Shown: positions 10,301-19,021 of the stretch, one piece after another
How positions within the stretch are numbered: the stretch's first letter is position 1
How the letters are laid out: every line of letters begins with the position of its first letter
Assembly (NCBI GenBank): GCA_965200645.1
Contig: CBDAUN010000003.1
Coordinates: 930,001 to 994,000, forward strand
Length of the DNA: 64,000 nt
Source of the DNA: CBDAUN01 sp965200645
Lineage (GTDB): Bacteria > Pseudomonadota > Gammaproteobacteria > Arenicellales > JAJDZL01
Direction of reading: 5' to 3'
The notes under the pieces: model-generated
Seen by the model: the letters and a program-made list of their open reading frames with translations, nothing else
Told to the model about the DNA's origin: nothing
The model's database searches: none
Made by a program: the position numbers and the translations under genes

Positions 10301-10579
10301 AATGTCAATGATGTATTTGAAATATTCAACATGACCGCCCTGGTAGGAACTAATTGCAATCCCGCTCACATCCTCTTGAATAGCAGCTTGTACAACTTCT
10401 TGAACAGACCGATTGTGGCCGAGATGGATGACTTCTGCACCTGATGCCTGGAGCATGCGCCTAATCACATTGATTGACGCATCGTGACCATCAAAGAGAC
10501 TCGTAGCAGTTACGAATCGAAGGTGGTGGGCCGGTTGTCGCTCGGAGTTTTGGCTTTGAAGCTCGGCTATGGCGTTCAT
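7334..10579 (-). CDS. icmF: Fused isobutyryl-CoA mutase IcmF (B12-binding, G-protein chaperone and mutase domains)
   Basis: IcmF interconverts isobutyryl-CoA and butyryl-CoA (some members isovaleryl-CoA and pivalyl-CoA) using adenosylcobalamin. In order: the B12-binding domain with the ligand motif DGHD (D30, H32) and the GGGGVIV loop near 107-113; the MeaI-like G domain with P-loop GTGGSGKSS (about 207-215), the switch ETPGIGQGD and the NKFD guanine-specificity motif; a linker; then the mutase barrel from about 560 with PGAFPYTGGV and the radical-mutase block TNAYDEAITTPTEES. The 1081-aa length is normal for IcmF. It is divergent from the liu operon across a 438-bp gap. Sequence alone does not say which acyl-CoA is preferred. 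Confidence 0.96.
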   Translation of the reverse strand: MNAIAELQSQNSERQPAHHLRFVTATSLFDGHDASINVIRRMLQASGAEVIHLGHNRSVQEVVQAAIQEDVSGIAISSYQGGHVEYFKYIIDILKDANREHIKVFGGGGGVIVPEEIEQLHAYGVAKIYSPADGQNIGLQGMIDDMLDQCSSDPVTKGNDAGFTKLGHSDSFGELAELITRIENGAKVNQDSSFANLPQTPVIGITGTGGSGKSSLTDELVQRFKLYADSNCRIAILAIDPTRKKTGGALLGDRIRMNAINSQNIFMRSLATREANGIPEYLAELIKVCKAWKFDVIIVETPGIGQGDTGIIPFVDHSIYVMTPEYGAASQLEKIDMLDFADFIVINKFDSKGAEDAYRDVCKQVQRNRESFDQDPSEMPVFGTISSRFNDDGVTSLYQNIAHQLKLGKAAKIKQTGQTKQNFSTDRTSAIPANRTAYLAEIASTVRDYWEFVSAQSELVRQCQQLRAAQSMLGEHSDAEEHLSQLISSKEQRIDPSVSALLQEWPARKRAYRDVNELTEQAPAKLANWLFHETLSGTKVPRIGLPNFYDHGDLLKWLMLENLPGAFPYTGGVFSFKRDDEDPTRMFAGEGGPKRTNLRFKLLSKHSSAKRLSTAFDSVSLYGFDPNERPDIYGKVGNSGVSIATLDDMKDLYSGFDLCSPTTSVSMTINGPAPTYLAMLLNTAIDQQLDDFESKNCRKPSAEEGEEIRASALKNIRGTVQADILKEDQGQNTCIFSTEFSLKVMGDIQEYFIENQVRNFYSVSISGYHIAEAGANPISQLAFTLSNAFTYVELYLARGMDIDDIASNLSFFFSNGLDAEYTVMGRVARRIWAIALKHRYGANSRSQRLKYHIQTSGRSLHAQEIDFNDIRTTLQALIAVYDNCNSLHTNAYDEAITTPTEESVRRAMAIQLIINREWGLSRNENPNQGSFIIEELTDLVEEAVLCEFEQISSRGGVLGAMETGYQRGRIQEQSLYYERKKHDGSLPIVGVNTFQNPHGTEQQTTELSRSSDEEKQDQLCRLQSFHDRNREHSQVALDRLKRAVIEDRNIFAELMTGVRYCSVGQITSALFEVGGQYRRNM

Positions 10580-11017
10580 TGAGTCTATACAGTGAGTCTG
10601 AACTTGTGATTACTCATTCAACTCACAGAGTTAAAGGTTGACCGTTAGTGCGCTGATAATTTGAGGTCGAGTTCGTTTTCAGGCTGATTGAATTGTTACG
10701 AATCGTAATACTTTTATTGATTGCACAATTTTAGCAAATGGAGCGCTATCTGTAAAAGTTCCTACTGTGTCGCCAAAGTTGAGTACTGTTTTCTGCGAAT
10801 AATAGATTGTTTACAATACCCCGGGTAATTCAAAAAGTTAGGGAAAATTTACACCGGAAATTTGATGTGCAAAGAGGATACGGCGTTTCTCGACGAGCCT
10901 CAAATATTTGTTATCAGCATACCCTTTGAAGTAAATTCGCAAAGTTCTCATTGCTTCCACAGTTTTTGGCCACTACAACTTGTTCATTCATCACTCGTAA
11001 ATAGAATTCAACCCGGT
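10580..11017. other. Divergent intergenic control region between icmF and the liu operon
   Basis: This 438-bp region must contain the promoters for icmF (minus) and the thioesterase-liu operon (plus). A perfect palindrome TTACGA-A-TCGTAA lies at 10696-10708. A candidate plus-strand promoter is TTGAGT (near 10780) with a -10-like ATAGAT about 17 nt later. An open frame upstream of 11018 exists but has no family resemblance and is not called as coding. Confidence 0.4.
10696..10708. promoter_or_regulatory. Candidate operator palindrome
   Basis: TTACGAATCGTAA is a perfect 6+1+6 palindrome about 120 bp upstream of icmF and 310 bp upstream of the liu operon start. Its shape suits a dimeric repressor of the TetR or MerR type, classes known to control branched-chain acid degradation genes in proteobacteria. 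The regulator itself is not encoded in the window, so the role is inferred. Confidence 0.35.
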
Positions 11018-11464
11018 ATGACACGCAGTTCGTACAAACCGCAAGATCCGCAATTTGAGCAAAATTGTCGAGAAAACTTTGCTCGACAAGGCATTATGAC
11101 CACGCTTGGAGCCACCATGCGATTAATTGAACCTGGGCGTTGTATAATTGATTTGCCGTTCAGCGATAGACTTACGCAACAGGACGGTTTTTTTCATGCC
11201 GGTGCTACAAGCACAATTGCAGACTCCGCAGGAGGTTATGCAGCATTAACTTTGATGCCAAGCGGGAGTCGAATACTGACTGTGGAATTCAAAATCAATC
11301 TGCTGTCACCAGCGAACGGCGCTAGTTTAACAGCTGAAGGAAAAGTAATCAAAGCGGGCAAAACACTGACAATCACTCAAATCGAAGTAACCACAAATCG
11401 GCAAGGACAAGATGTATTGTGCGCGATTGTCCAACAAACAGCAATCTGCCTTCGCCCGAATTGA
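11018..11464 (+). CDS. PaaI-type hot-dog thioesterase
   Basis: A 148-aa hot-dog fold protein likely to hydrolyse an acyl-CoA. The segment DGFFHAGATSTIADSAGG (residues 56-73) matches the PaaI/DUF4442-type active-site helix, in which the acidic residue of IADS is the usual catalytic position. I chose the ATG at 11018 because the residues encoded before it look non-coding and the family begins close to this point. It is the first gene of the leucine-catabolism operon, 8 nt ahead of liuA, so it may act as a housekeeping thioesterase that recovers CoA from stalled intermediates (inference). Confidence 0.85.
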   Translation: MTRSSYKPQDPQFEQNCRENFARQGIMTTLGATMRLIEPGRCIIDLPFSDRLTQQDGFFHAGATSTIADSAGGYAALTLMPSGSRILTVEFKINLLSPANGASLTAEGKVIKAGKTLTITQIEVTTNRQGQDVLCAIVQQTAICLRPN

Positions 11465-11472
11465 TTCCAAGC

Positions 11473-12648
11473 ATGCCTGTAAGCTACACAAGTCTCAATT
11501 TTAATCTTGGTGAAACTGTCAATCTCCTGCGGGACAATGTTGCAGAATTTGTTCGTCAGGAGGTCGCGCCTCGCGCTCACCAAATTGATCAGGATAATGA
11601 CTTTCCACATGACCTTTGGCAAAAGATGGGGGAACTGGGTTTGCTTGGTATTACGGTCGAAGAAGAATTTGGCGGGTCGGGTATGGGCTACTTGGAACAT
11701 GTAATCGCCATGGAAGAAGTTAGTCGCGGCTCCGCCTCTGTCGGCTTATCGTATGGTGCCCATTCGAATCTCGCCGTTAATCAAATTCGCCGCAATGGCA
11801 GCCATCAGCAAAAATCAAACTACTTACCAAAGCTCATCAGTGGGGAACATGTAGGCGCATTGGCTATGACTGAACCAGGGTCGGGATCCGACGTCGTAAG
11901 CATGAAACTTCGTGCTGTCAAGACCGACGGAGGCTATGTACTTGATGGCAACAAAATGTGGATTACTAATGGTCCAGACGCCCACATCCTAGTGGTTTAC
12001 GCAAAGACTGACCCAACTCTAGGTTCAAGAGGTATAACGGCATTCATTATTGAACGTGGCTTTGATGGATTTTCCAGCGCTCAAAAATTGGACAAGTTTG
12101 GCATGCGAGGCTCAAATACCGGAGAACTGATTTTTAAGGACTGTTTTGTTCCAGATGACAACGTACTAGGGCAAGTCAATCAAGGAGTCGAAGTCCTGAT
12201 GAGCGGACTTGACTATGAAAGAGTGGTTCTGGCAGGCGGTCCACTCGGCATAATGCAGTCTTGTTTGGATACCGTACTACCCTATATTCACGAACGTAAA
12301 CAATTCAATTCACCAATTGGTGAATTTCAATTCATTCAAGGCAAAATCGCTGATATCTATGCGGTATTAAATGCATCACGAGCATATGCCTATGCAGTTG
12401 CCGCCGCCTGCGACCGAGGTGAAACGACTAGAAAAGATGCGGCAGCCGTCATTCTGTACACCGCCGAAAAAGCGACCTGGTGTGCTTTGGAATCCATCCA
12501 GATACTTGGGGCAATGGGTTATGTTAATGAAACCCCAACCGGACGATTCCTAAGAGATGCAAAGTTGTACGAAATCGGTGCAGGCACCAGCGAAATCCGA
12601 CGATTGTTGATCGGTAGAGAATTGTTTAACGAAACCAAACCCAAATAA
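11473..12648 (+). CDS. liuA: Isovaleryl-CoA dehydrogenase
   Basis: This FAD enzyme oxidises isovaleryl-CoA to 3-methylcrotonyl-CoA, step three of leucine breakdown. The 391-aa sequence has the acyl-CoA dehydrogenase signatures AMTEPGSGSD and the C-terminal ILGAMGYVNETPTGRFLRDAK. Most telling is GLDYERVVLAGGP with Glu249: in isovaleryl-CoA dehydrogenases the catalytic base sits in this helix rather than near the C-terminus, as in other acyl-CoA dehydrogenases. The ATG at 11473 avoids overlap with the upstream thioesterase; an earlier GTG or TTG frame extension is not supported. It is second in the operon. Confidence 0.95.
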   Translation: MPVSYTSLNFNLGETVNLLRDNVAEFVRQEVAPRAHQIDQDNDFPHDLWQKMGELGLLGITVEEEFGGSGMGYLEHVIAMEEVSRGSASVGLSYGAHSNLAVNQIRRNGSHQQKSNYLPKLISGEHVGALAMTEPGSGSDVVSMKLRAVKTDGGYVLDGNKMWITNGPDAHILVVYAKTDPTLGSRGITAFIIERGFDGFSSAQKLDKFGMRGSNTGELIFKDCFVPDDNVLGQVNQGVEVLMSGLDYERVVLAGGPLGIMQSCLDTVLPYIHERKQFNSPIGEFQFIQGKIADIYAVLNASRAYAYAVAAACDRGETTRKDAAAVILYTAEKATWCALESIQILGAMGYVNETPTGRFLRDAKLYEIGAGTSEIRRLLIGRELFNETKPK

Positions 12649-12671
12649 TGTAACGATAAGCGAGCAGAGTA

Positions 12672-13877
12672 ATGAACAATCAATCAGTAGTATTTACTGG
12701 TTTATCCAGAACTCCCATTGGGACATTTCAAGGAGCCTTATCACCCTTAACTGCCTCTGAACTGGGTGCTGCTTCCATTCGTGCGGCGATGTCAGACTCC
12801 AGCATTGTGGGTGCAGACGTCGATGAGGTACTGATGGGTTGCGTATTGCCGGCAGGACAAGGTCAGGCTCCGGCAAGGCAGGCCGCACTTGCATCCGGTA
12901 TCCCCAAATCAGTGGGCTGTACGACTGTCAATAAGATGTGCGGTTCTGGCATGAAGACCGTGATGCTCGCACACGATTCGCTACTTGCCGGTACTAATTC
13001 GGTGGCCGTCGCTGGTGGCATGGAAAGTATGAGCAATACTCCATATCTGATGGATAAGGCTCGAAACGGTCTTCGCATGGGTCACGGCAAAATTTATGAC
13101 CACATGTTCATTGATGGTCTGGAAGATGCATACGACCACGGTTCATTAATGGGAACATTTGCCGAACAATGTGCGGATCAGTATCAATTCACTAGAGAAG
13201 AACAAGATGAATTTGCAATTGAATCTCTGACTCGAGCACAAAGAGCAACCAATTCCGGTGCATTCGAAAAAGAAATTGTAGCCGTTGATGTTCAGACCCG
13301 AAAACTCGATTACACAGTCAGTACCGATGAACAACAGCGGACTACAAATAGCGAAAAAATTCCTAAACTAAAGCCAGTATTTCGTGCTGATGGTACCGTG
13401 ACCCCAGCCAACTCCAGTTCGATATCTGACGGCGGTGCAGCAATCGTAATGATGACGTTGGCAGAAGTTGAATCACGGGGAGTCCAGCCGGTAGCGCACA
13501 TGCTTGGGCATACAACTTATGCAGATGAACCATCATTGTTTCCCACAGCTCCAATTGGAGCCATTCAGCGTTTGCTGGACAAATTGGACTGGTCCATTGA
13601 TTCCGTAGATCTGTTCGAAATAAATGAAGCGTTCGCTGTCGTTACCATGGCTGCAATGCGTAGCCTTGAAATTCCACATGAAAAAGTGAACGTGCATGGT
13701 GGTGCATGTGCATTGGGGCATCCGGTTGGAGCCTCCGGAGCTCGAATACTAGTAACCTTGATTTCAGCGATGCAAAAATACAACCTTCACCGGGGTGTAG
13801 CTGCATTGTGCATTGGCGGTGGTGAGGCTACTGCAGTTGGCGTCGAACTGTGCAGCAGTTCTAACCTAAGTCAGTAA
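12672..13877 (+). CDS. Acetyl-CoA C-acetyltransferase (thiolase)
   Basis: A 401-aa thiolase that condenses or cleaves acetoacetyl-CoA and acetyl-CoA. The acylation cysteine is C90 in NKMCGSG, the basic block is GGACALGHPVGASGAR, and the second cysteine is in CIGGGEATA near the C-terminus. Position inside the leucine operon suggests it handles the acetoacetyl-CoA produced downstream of the HMG-CoA lyase step. It lies 23 nt after liuA. Length and all catalytic blocks are normal. Confidence 0.94.
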   Translation: MNNQSVVFTGLSRTPIGTFQGALSPLTASELGAASIRAAMSDSSIVGADVDEVLMGCVLPAGQGQAPARQAALASGIPKSVGCTTVNKMCGSGMKTVMLAHDSLLAGTNSVAVAGGMESMSNTPYLMDKARNGLRMGHGKIYDHMFIDGLEDAYDHGSLMGTFAEQCADQYQFTREEQDEFAIESLTRAQRATNSGAFEKEIVAVDVQTRKLDYTVSTDEQQRTTNSEKIPKLKPVFRADGTVTPANSSSISDGGAAIVMMTLAEVESRGVQPVAHMLGHTTYADEPSLFPTAPIGAIQRLLDKLDWSIDSVDLFEINEAFAVVTMAAMRSLEIPHEKVNVHGGACALGHPVGASGARILVTLISAMQKYNLHRGVAALCIGGGEATAVGVELCSSSNLSQ

Positions 13878-13931
13878 ATTTTCATTGGGTAATGGGTCCC
13901 AATCTTTTCGGAATAAACTGAGAACTCGTGT

Positions 13932-14531
13932 ATGAAACCGATTGAATTTTTTTTCGACTTTTCTTCGCCCTACGGATATTTTTGCAGCAAGCAAATCGAT
14001 GCGTTGGCAGCACAATTTGGACGAACCGTTTGTTGGCGACCGTATCTTATGGGTGCGGTGATGAAGGTTACAGAGCGCAAACCGTTAGTGCAGATACCGA
14101 TGGTCAACGAGTATTCCCTGCACGACTTAGAACGCACCGCAAGATTTTTTCAAATTCCATTCAAATTACCGAGCAAGTTTCCCGTTGCAACGATTGCGCC
14201 CTGTCGCGCATATTATTGGTTAAACCAACGTGATTCTGAGCAAGCAAAGGCTTTGGCTCAGGCCATGTTTAGTGCCTACTTTGTCCATGATGAATTAATC
14301 TCACAACCTGCCGTCGTTGTAGCAATTGGCGAACGTAACGGACTTGATGCAGATGAATTATCTGCAGCATTGGCGGATGAGGAAGTAAAGCAACTTTTGC
14401 GAACCGCTACGGATAATGCAATTGAAAAGAAGATTTTTGGCTCTCCGTTTGTTGTCGTAGACGGAGAAAAATTCTGGGGACATGATCGCTTAGCTCAAGT
14501 TGAAAAGTGGCTCGAAACAGGCGGTTGGTAA
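13932..14531 (+). CDS. 2-hydroxychromene-2-carboxylate isomerase-family (DsbA-like/GST kappa) protein
   Basis: A 199-aa thioredoxin-fold protein of the HCCA isomerase/GST-kappa group. It begins with FFFDFSSPYGYF, where the Ser of SSPY is the usual glutathione-contacting residue, and ends with the typical FGSPFVVVDGEKFWGHDRL. Known members isomerise 2-hydroxychromene-2-carboxylate in naphthalene degradation, but many sit in fatty-acid or branched-chain acid operons with no known substrate, as here between thiolase and liuB. No cysteine of a CxxC disulfide type is visible. The biochemical role in this operon is unknown. Confidence 0.88.
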   Translation: MKPIEFFFDFSSPYGYFCSKQIDALAAQFGRTVCWRPYLMGAVMKVTERKPLVQIPMVNEYSLHDLERTARFFQIPFKLPSKFPVATIAPCRAYYWLNQRDSEQAKALAQAMFSAYFVHDELISQPAVVVAIGERNGLDADELSAALADEEVKQLLRTATDNAIEKKIFGSPFVVVDGEKFWGHDRLAQVEKWLETGGW

Positions 14532-14563
14532 ACCAATTAAACAACCTTCAAGCCCCTTCTATA

Positions 14564-16165
14564 GTGCCTGCGCTTGATTCAAAAATAAACGTTCGCGACG
14601 AGGACTTTCAGTCTCGGGACCTCGAAATGCGCGAATTGGTGTCCGACCTGCACAAAACTTATTCCACCATCCAAATTGGCGGTAACGAATCTGCACGTCG
14701 CAAACATACTGAACGCGGCAAGCTTCTACCGCGAGAGCGAATTCGAACCCTTCTCGATAACGGCTCTCCGTTTTTGGAAATCGCACCGTATGCTGCCTGG
14801 CAGATGTACAGTAACGAAGTGCCAAGTGCGGGAATCGTAACCGGAATTGGTTCTGTGGCCGGACGCGAATGCATGATTTTTGCCAATGATGCCACGGTGA
14901 AGGGCGGCACCTACTATCCCTTAACCGTAAAGAAGCATCTTCGCGCACAGGAAATTGCTCAGGAAAACCACCTGCCCTGCATATATTTAGTCGATTCCGG
15001 TGGCGCTTTTCTGCCTCTGCAGGACGAAGTGTTTCCGGACCGGGAGCACTTTGGCAGAATCTTCTATAACCAGGCAAACATGTCAGCCAAGAAACTGCCG
15101 CAAATAGCGGTCGTTATGGGATCATGCACCGCAGGCGGTGCCTATGTTCCTGCCATGTGTGACGAATCAATCATTGTTCGTAATCAGGGAACAATATTTT
15201 TGGGAGGCCCTCCACTTGTTAAGGCGGCAACAGGTGAAACTGTTTCAGCAGAAGAGCTCGGTGGTGCAGATGTACATTCACGTCAATCGGGCATAACTGA
15301 CCACTATGCTAATGATGACTACCATGCCCTGTCGATAGCACGCGACATCATTCGGAATTTAAACTACCGTAAGAAGATTAACTTGAGCGTCCGCGAAACT
15401 ACAGAACCTAAATATGACCCAAAGGAACTGTATGGCATTGTTCCTTGTGACTTGCGTCAACTTTATGATGTTCGTGAGGTCATCGCACGGATTGTCGATG
15501 CGAGCGAGTTCAGTGAATTTAAGAGAATGTATGCAACAACTCTGGTATGCGGATTCGCACATTTGCTTGGCTATCCGATCGGGATTATTGCTAACAATGG
15601 CATTCTCTATTCTGAATCTGCTCTTAAAGCTGCTCACTTTATTGAACTTTGCTGCCAAAGACGAATCCCATTGGTTTTTCTGCAGAACATCGCAGGCTTT
15701 ATGGTCGGAAAAAAGTATGAGGCCGGAGGCATAGCCAAGGATGGAGCAAAAATGGTTACTGCTGTTGCCTGTGCCAAAGTTCCTAAGTTTACGGTCATTA
15801 TTGGCGGTAGCTTCGGTGCCGGGAATTACGCCATGTGCGGTCGGGCCTACAGTCCGAGATTTCTATGGCAGTGGCCAAATGCTCGAGTTTCGGTGATGGG
15901 CGGTGAACAAGCTGGAAATGTGCTAGCTCAAGTTAGAGTGGACAATCCTAAGACCGGCCACTGGCCGGAGGAAGAACAGGAAAAATTCAAAGCATCAATT
16001 CGAAATCAGTATGAAACTCAAGGTGTACCTTACTACTCCAGTGCGCGCCTTTGGGATGATGGAATTATTGATCCGATAGATACCCGCATGGTGCTGGGAC
16101 TCGGGATCTCAGCGGCTCTCAATGCACCAGTCGTCGATACTCAATTCGGCATATTTAGAATGTAA
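14564..16165 (+). CDS. liuB: 3-methylcrotonyl-CoA carboxylase beta subunit
   Basis: The carboxyltransferase subunit of methylcrotonyl-CoA carboxylase moves CO2 from biotin onto 3-methylcrotonyl-CoA. The product shows GKLLPRERI, the acyl-CoA site GGAFLPLQDEVFPD, MGSCTAGGAYVPAMCDE and the C-terminal carboxyltransferase block GGSFGAGNYAMCGRAY. The family begins with a short leader before SKINVRDEDF, which points to the GTG at 14564 (533 aa); a GTG at 14507 in the same frame would overlap the previous gene by 25 nt. No strong ribosome-binding site precedes either. liuD, its biotin partner, is two genes downstream. Confidence 0.95.
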   Translation: MPALDSKINVRDEDFQSRDLEMRELVSDLHKTYSTIQIGGNESARRKHTERGKLLPRERIRTLLDNGSPFLEIAPYAAWQMYSNEVPSAGIVTGIGSVAGRECMIFANDATVKGGTYYPLTVKKHLRAQEIAQENHLPCIYLVDSGGAFLPLQDEVFPDREHFGRIFYNQANMSAKKLPQIAVVMGSCTAGGAYVPAMCDESIIVRNQGTIFLGGPPLVKAATGETVSAEELGGADVHSRQSGITDHYANDDYHALSIARDIIRNLNYRKKINLSVRETTEPKYDPKELYGIVPCDLRQLYDVREVIARIVDASEFSEFKRMYATTLVCGFAHLLGYPIGIIANNGILYSESALKAAHFIELCCQRRIPLVFLQNIAGFMVGKKYEAGGIAKDGAKMVTAVACAKVPKFTVIIGGSFGAGNYAMCGRAYSPRFLWQWPNARVSVMGGEQAGNVLAQVRVDNPKTGHWPEEEQEKFKASIRNQYETQGVPYYSSARLWDDGIIDPIDTRMVLGLGISAALNAPVVDTQFGIFRM

Positions 16166-16186
16166 CCAAAAACTCTATCAAGTTTG

Positions 16187-16981
16187 ATGTCTTCAACATT
16201 TACCACGTTACAAGTCACCGAAGACCCGCACGGCGGTTGTACTATTTCTTTAGATCGCCCGAAAGTACATAACGCCTTCAACGAAGTAATGATCGAAGAG
16301 ATGACTAATCTTATCAGCGACTTACGATCAGACGCTTCAATTAGATTTATGACGATTCGAGGCACTGGAAAGAGCTTTTGCGCAGGAGCAGACTTGGATT
16401 GGATGCGGCGCACAGCTCAATATGACGAAGATCAAAACATTGCTGACGCCCGTCGTTTTGCTACGTTGTGCGACTTGCTCTATCGATTTCCACGGCCCAC
16501 CATTGCAGAAGTTCACGGCTCAGTGTTTGGGGGAGGTGTCGGCATTGTAGCCTGCTGCGACATTGTCATTGCCGACATTGCAACGGTGTTTAGTGTCTCT
16601 GAAGTAAAACTTGGATTGATGCCATCAGTAATTGCTCCTTATGTGATAGAAGCAATTGGCCGCCGTAATGCGCGTCGGTATTTTTTGACAGCAGAACGAT
16701 TTGATGCCAAAACCGCAAAGAACCTCGGACTCGTCCATGAAGTTTATCATCAAGAAGAATTGCCGGCCGCCCGTGAAGCTTTCATTAATGAATTACTAAA
16801 AGGCGGACCAAATGCGCAGCAAAAGGCTAAGGCGTTGATTCAATCGCTAAAATCTATTGAAATTGATCAAGATACACTTGATGAAACAGCCAAACGAATT
16901 GCCGAGTTAAGAGCTACGCCGGAAGCCAGTGAAGGTATGTCAGCATTTTTCGAAAAACGACCGCCTAACTGGATAAATTAG
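16187..16981 (+). CDS. liuC: Methylglutaconyl-CoA hydratase (enoyl-CoA hydratase family)
   Basis: A 264-aa crotonase-fold enzyme expected to hydrate 3-methylglutaconyl-CoA to HMG-CoA. Oxyanion-hole blocks are RGTGKSFCAGADLDWM (about residues 61-76) and AEVHGSVFGGGVGIVACCD, with the catalytic-loop segment SEVKLGLMPSVIAPYV. The genomic position between the two carboxylase subunits is the standard liu arrangement and gives the specific function; sequence alone gives only the superfamily. ATG 16187 is preferred over the TTG three bases earlier. Confidence 0.93.
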   Translation: MSSTFTTLQVTEDPHGGCTISLDRPKVHNAFNEVMIEEMTNLISDLRSDASIRFMTIRGTGKSFCAGADLDWMRRTAQYDEDQNIADARRFATLCDLLYRFPRPTIAEVHGSVFGGGVGIVACCDIVIADIATVFSVSEVKLGLMPSVIAPYVIEAIGRRNARRYFLTAERFDAKTAKNLGLVHEVYHQEELPAAREAFINELLKGGPNAQQKAKALIQSLKSIEIDQDTLDETAKRIAELRATPEASEGMSAFFEKRPPNWIN

Positions 16982-16994
16982 CAGAGACGCTAGT

Positions 16995-19004
16995 TTGTTA
17001 TTTTCTAAATTACTCATTGCCAACCGCGGCGAAATTGCTTGTCGCATAATCAAAACCGCTTCGACTCTCGGAATTCCCACCGTCGCTGTTTACTCCGAAG
17101 CAGACCAAGATTCGTTGCATGTTCGTCAGTCAGACGAAGCAATTGCTATTGGACCTGCCTCCCCTGCACAAAGCTACCTCAACATCGAAACAATCATTGG
17201 CGCAGCACTCAAATCGGGGACGGAAGCAATTCATCCAGGATACGGTTTTTTATCCGAAAACCATGAATTGGCTGCGCAGTGCGAATCAAATGGAATTCAG
17301 TTCATCGGACCCACCTCTGATGTTATTCGGGTCATGGCCTCAAAATCAGCCGCCGGAGAAGTTGCAAAGCGTGCAGGAGTTCCGACTTTGCCAGGGTATA
17401 GAAGTACTGACCAAAATCGGCAGAAAATGATATCTGCGACAAACGAGATTGGATATCCGGTGCTATTAAAATCCGCTTTGGGCGGTGGTGGTCGTGGAAT
17501 GCGAATCGTAAACTCCGAATCAGATTTCGAATCTGCATTAGTGGCTGCAAAATCTGAATCCATGGCTTCCTTCGGAAACGATGAGATTGTCATTGAAAAG
17601 TACCTGCCGGCCGCTCGTCATATAGAAGTTCAGGTTGTTGCAGACAAACACGGCAACTGCATACATCTATTTGACAGAGACTGTTCTGCTCAAAGGCGTT
17701 ATCAGAAAATTATTGAAGAAGCCCCAGCATTGGGTATCAGTAGTAACACTCGCAGCCAAATGCTAGAGTCTGTCATTCGACTCGCCAAAGAACTGAAATA
17801 CAACAATGTCGGAACGGTTGAATTCCTAGTTCAAGCAGACCAGTTCTACTTCATGGAAATGAATACTCGACTGCAGGTAGAGCATCCTGTGACTGAACAA
17901 GTAACGAATGTGGATTTGGTTGAATGGCAGCTTCGTATATCAGCCGGAGAGGACCTTCATTCATTTGACTTGCCGAAATCAACAATGGGACATTCCATCG
18001 AAGCACGAATCTATGCAGAAAACCCGTCGAATGGGTTTTTGCCTTCACCCGGACCACTTAAACTCCTGCACCTTCCAAAAATAAACAACACACTACAAGT
18101 ACATACCGGTGTTCAGCAAGGCGATTCGGTGAACGAATACTATGACCCAATGATAGCCAAGTTGGTTGCTACTGGAAATGACCGAGGTGAAGCAGTCAAT
18201 CGACTGCTCCAGGCATTGAAAGAAACATTCATTATTGGTACGGAAGTGAATGTAGGGTTTCTTATAGAACTACTTCAGAATGAAAGTTTTCAAACTGGTA
18301 ATTTCGACATCAAGTTTGTTGAGTCAAACCTTCACAAACTATTACCCTTTCAGCCAGTAGCGCCGGTAGAAGTCATTACTGCTGCGACTTTACTCCACCT
18401 GAATGCCAAACAACAAAGTTATGGTTCTCAAACCCCGGACAACGATGGTGTTGACCTCCACTCTCCTTGGAATGTGTCAAGCGGCTGGAGGTTGAATTCA
18501 AAGTTCGAATTTTATTGCACAGTTCAACTGGATAACATCATTCACAATGTTTCGGTCTTTCGCAATGAAACAGAATCATTCCACGTGCAATACAAATCCG
18601 AAAAAGCTGATTGTCAAATTGATGAGGTCACATCCCAGACAGTTAAAGTGAGGGTGAACAGCACTTCATTCACTTTCAACTATTTTTCAATTGAAAGTCA
18701 TATTGTTTTGTTTCGCGGTAGTTCAAAATACGAACTGAAATTTATTGATTTACCGTTTACTAGCGAAACATTGGAAGACCAATCCACAATTTTGACTGCC
18801 CCTCTTCCAGGACGGGTAACCCGTTCACAGGTAAAACTTGGAGATTCTGTTACCAAGGGAGATTGTCTTATTGTGATTGAAGCGATGAAGATGGAGCATC
18901 AAATCCGTACTTCAATCAACGGTATTATCAAGGCCTTAAATTTTCAGGTCGGCGACCAAGTTAGCGAAGGAGCTATTTGCGTCGAATTAGAGCCCACTGA
19001 ATAA
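16995..19004 (+). CDS. liuD: 3-methylcrotonyl-CoA carboxylase alpha subunit (biotin carboxylase and biotin carrier)
   Basis: This subunit carboxylates its own biotin using ATP and bicarbonate. The N-terminal biotin carboxylase domain opens with FSKLLIANRGEIACRI, has the glycine-rich ATP loop GGGGRGMRIV and the catalytic MEMNTRLQVEHPVTE; the C-terminal biotinyl domain carries the lysine in EAMKMEH (K632). The length, 669 aa, matches the family. Translation appears to start at TTG 16995, since conserved sequence begins at codon 2-3 and no ATG or GTG fits. It lies 13 nt after liuC. Confidence 0.96.
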   Translation: MLFSKLLIANRGEIACRIIKTASTLGIPTVAVYSEADQDSLHVRQSDEAIAIGPASPAQSYLNIETIIGAALKSGTEAIHPGYGFLSENHELAAQCESNGIQFIGPTSDVIRVMASKSAAGEVAKRAGVPTLPGYRSTDQNRQKMISATNEIGYPVLLKSALGGGGRGMRIVNSESDFESALVAAKSESMASFGNDEIVIEKYLPAARHIEVQVVADKHGNCIHLFDRDCSAQRRYQKIIEEAPALGISSNTRSQMLESVIRLAKELKYNNVGTVEFLVQADQFYFMEMNTRLQVEHPVTEQVTNVDLVEWQLRISAGEDLHSFDLPKSTMGHSIEARIYAENPSNGFLPSPGPLKLLHLPKINNTLQVHTGVQQGDSVNEYYDPMIAKLVATGNDRGEAVNRLLQALKETFIIGTEVNVGFLIELLQNESFQTGNFDIKFVESNLHKLLPFQPVAPVEVITAATLLHLNAKQQSYGSQTPDNDGVDLHSPWNVSSGWRLNSKFEFYCTVQLDNIIHNVSVFRNETESFHVQYKSEKADCQIDEVTSQTVKVRVNSTSFTFNYFSIESHIVLFRGSSKYELKFIDLPFTSETLEDQSTILTAPLPGRVTRSQVKLGDSVTKGDCLIVIEAMKMEHQIRTSINGIIKALNFQVGDQVSEGAICVELEPTE

Positions 19005-19021
19005 ACTGATTAGCGTCAAAA

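Noticed and set aside
10862..11017. N-terminal extension of the hot-dog thioesterase
   Set aside because: The upstream 52 codons have no family similarity and run through the probable promoter region.
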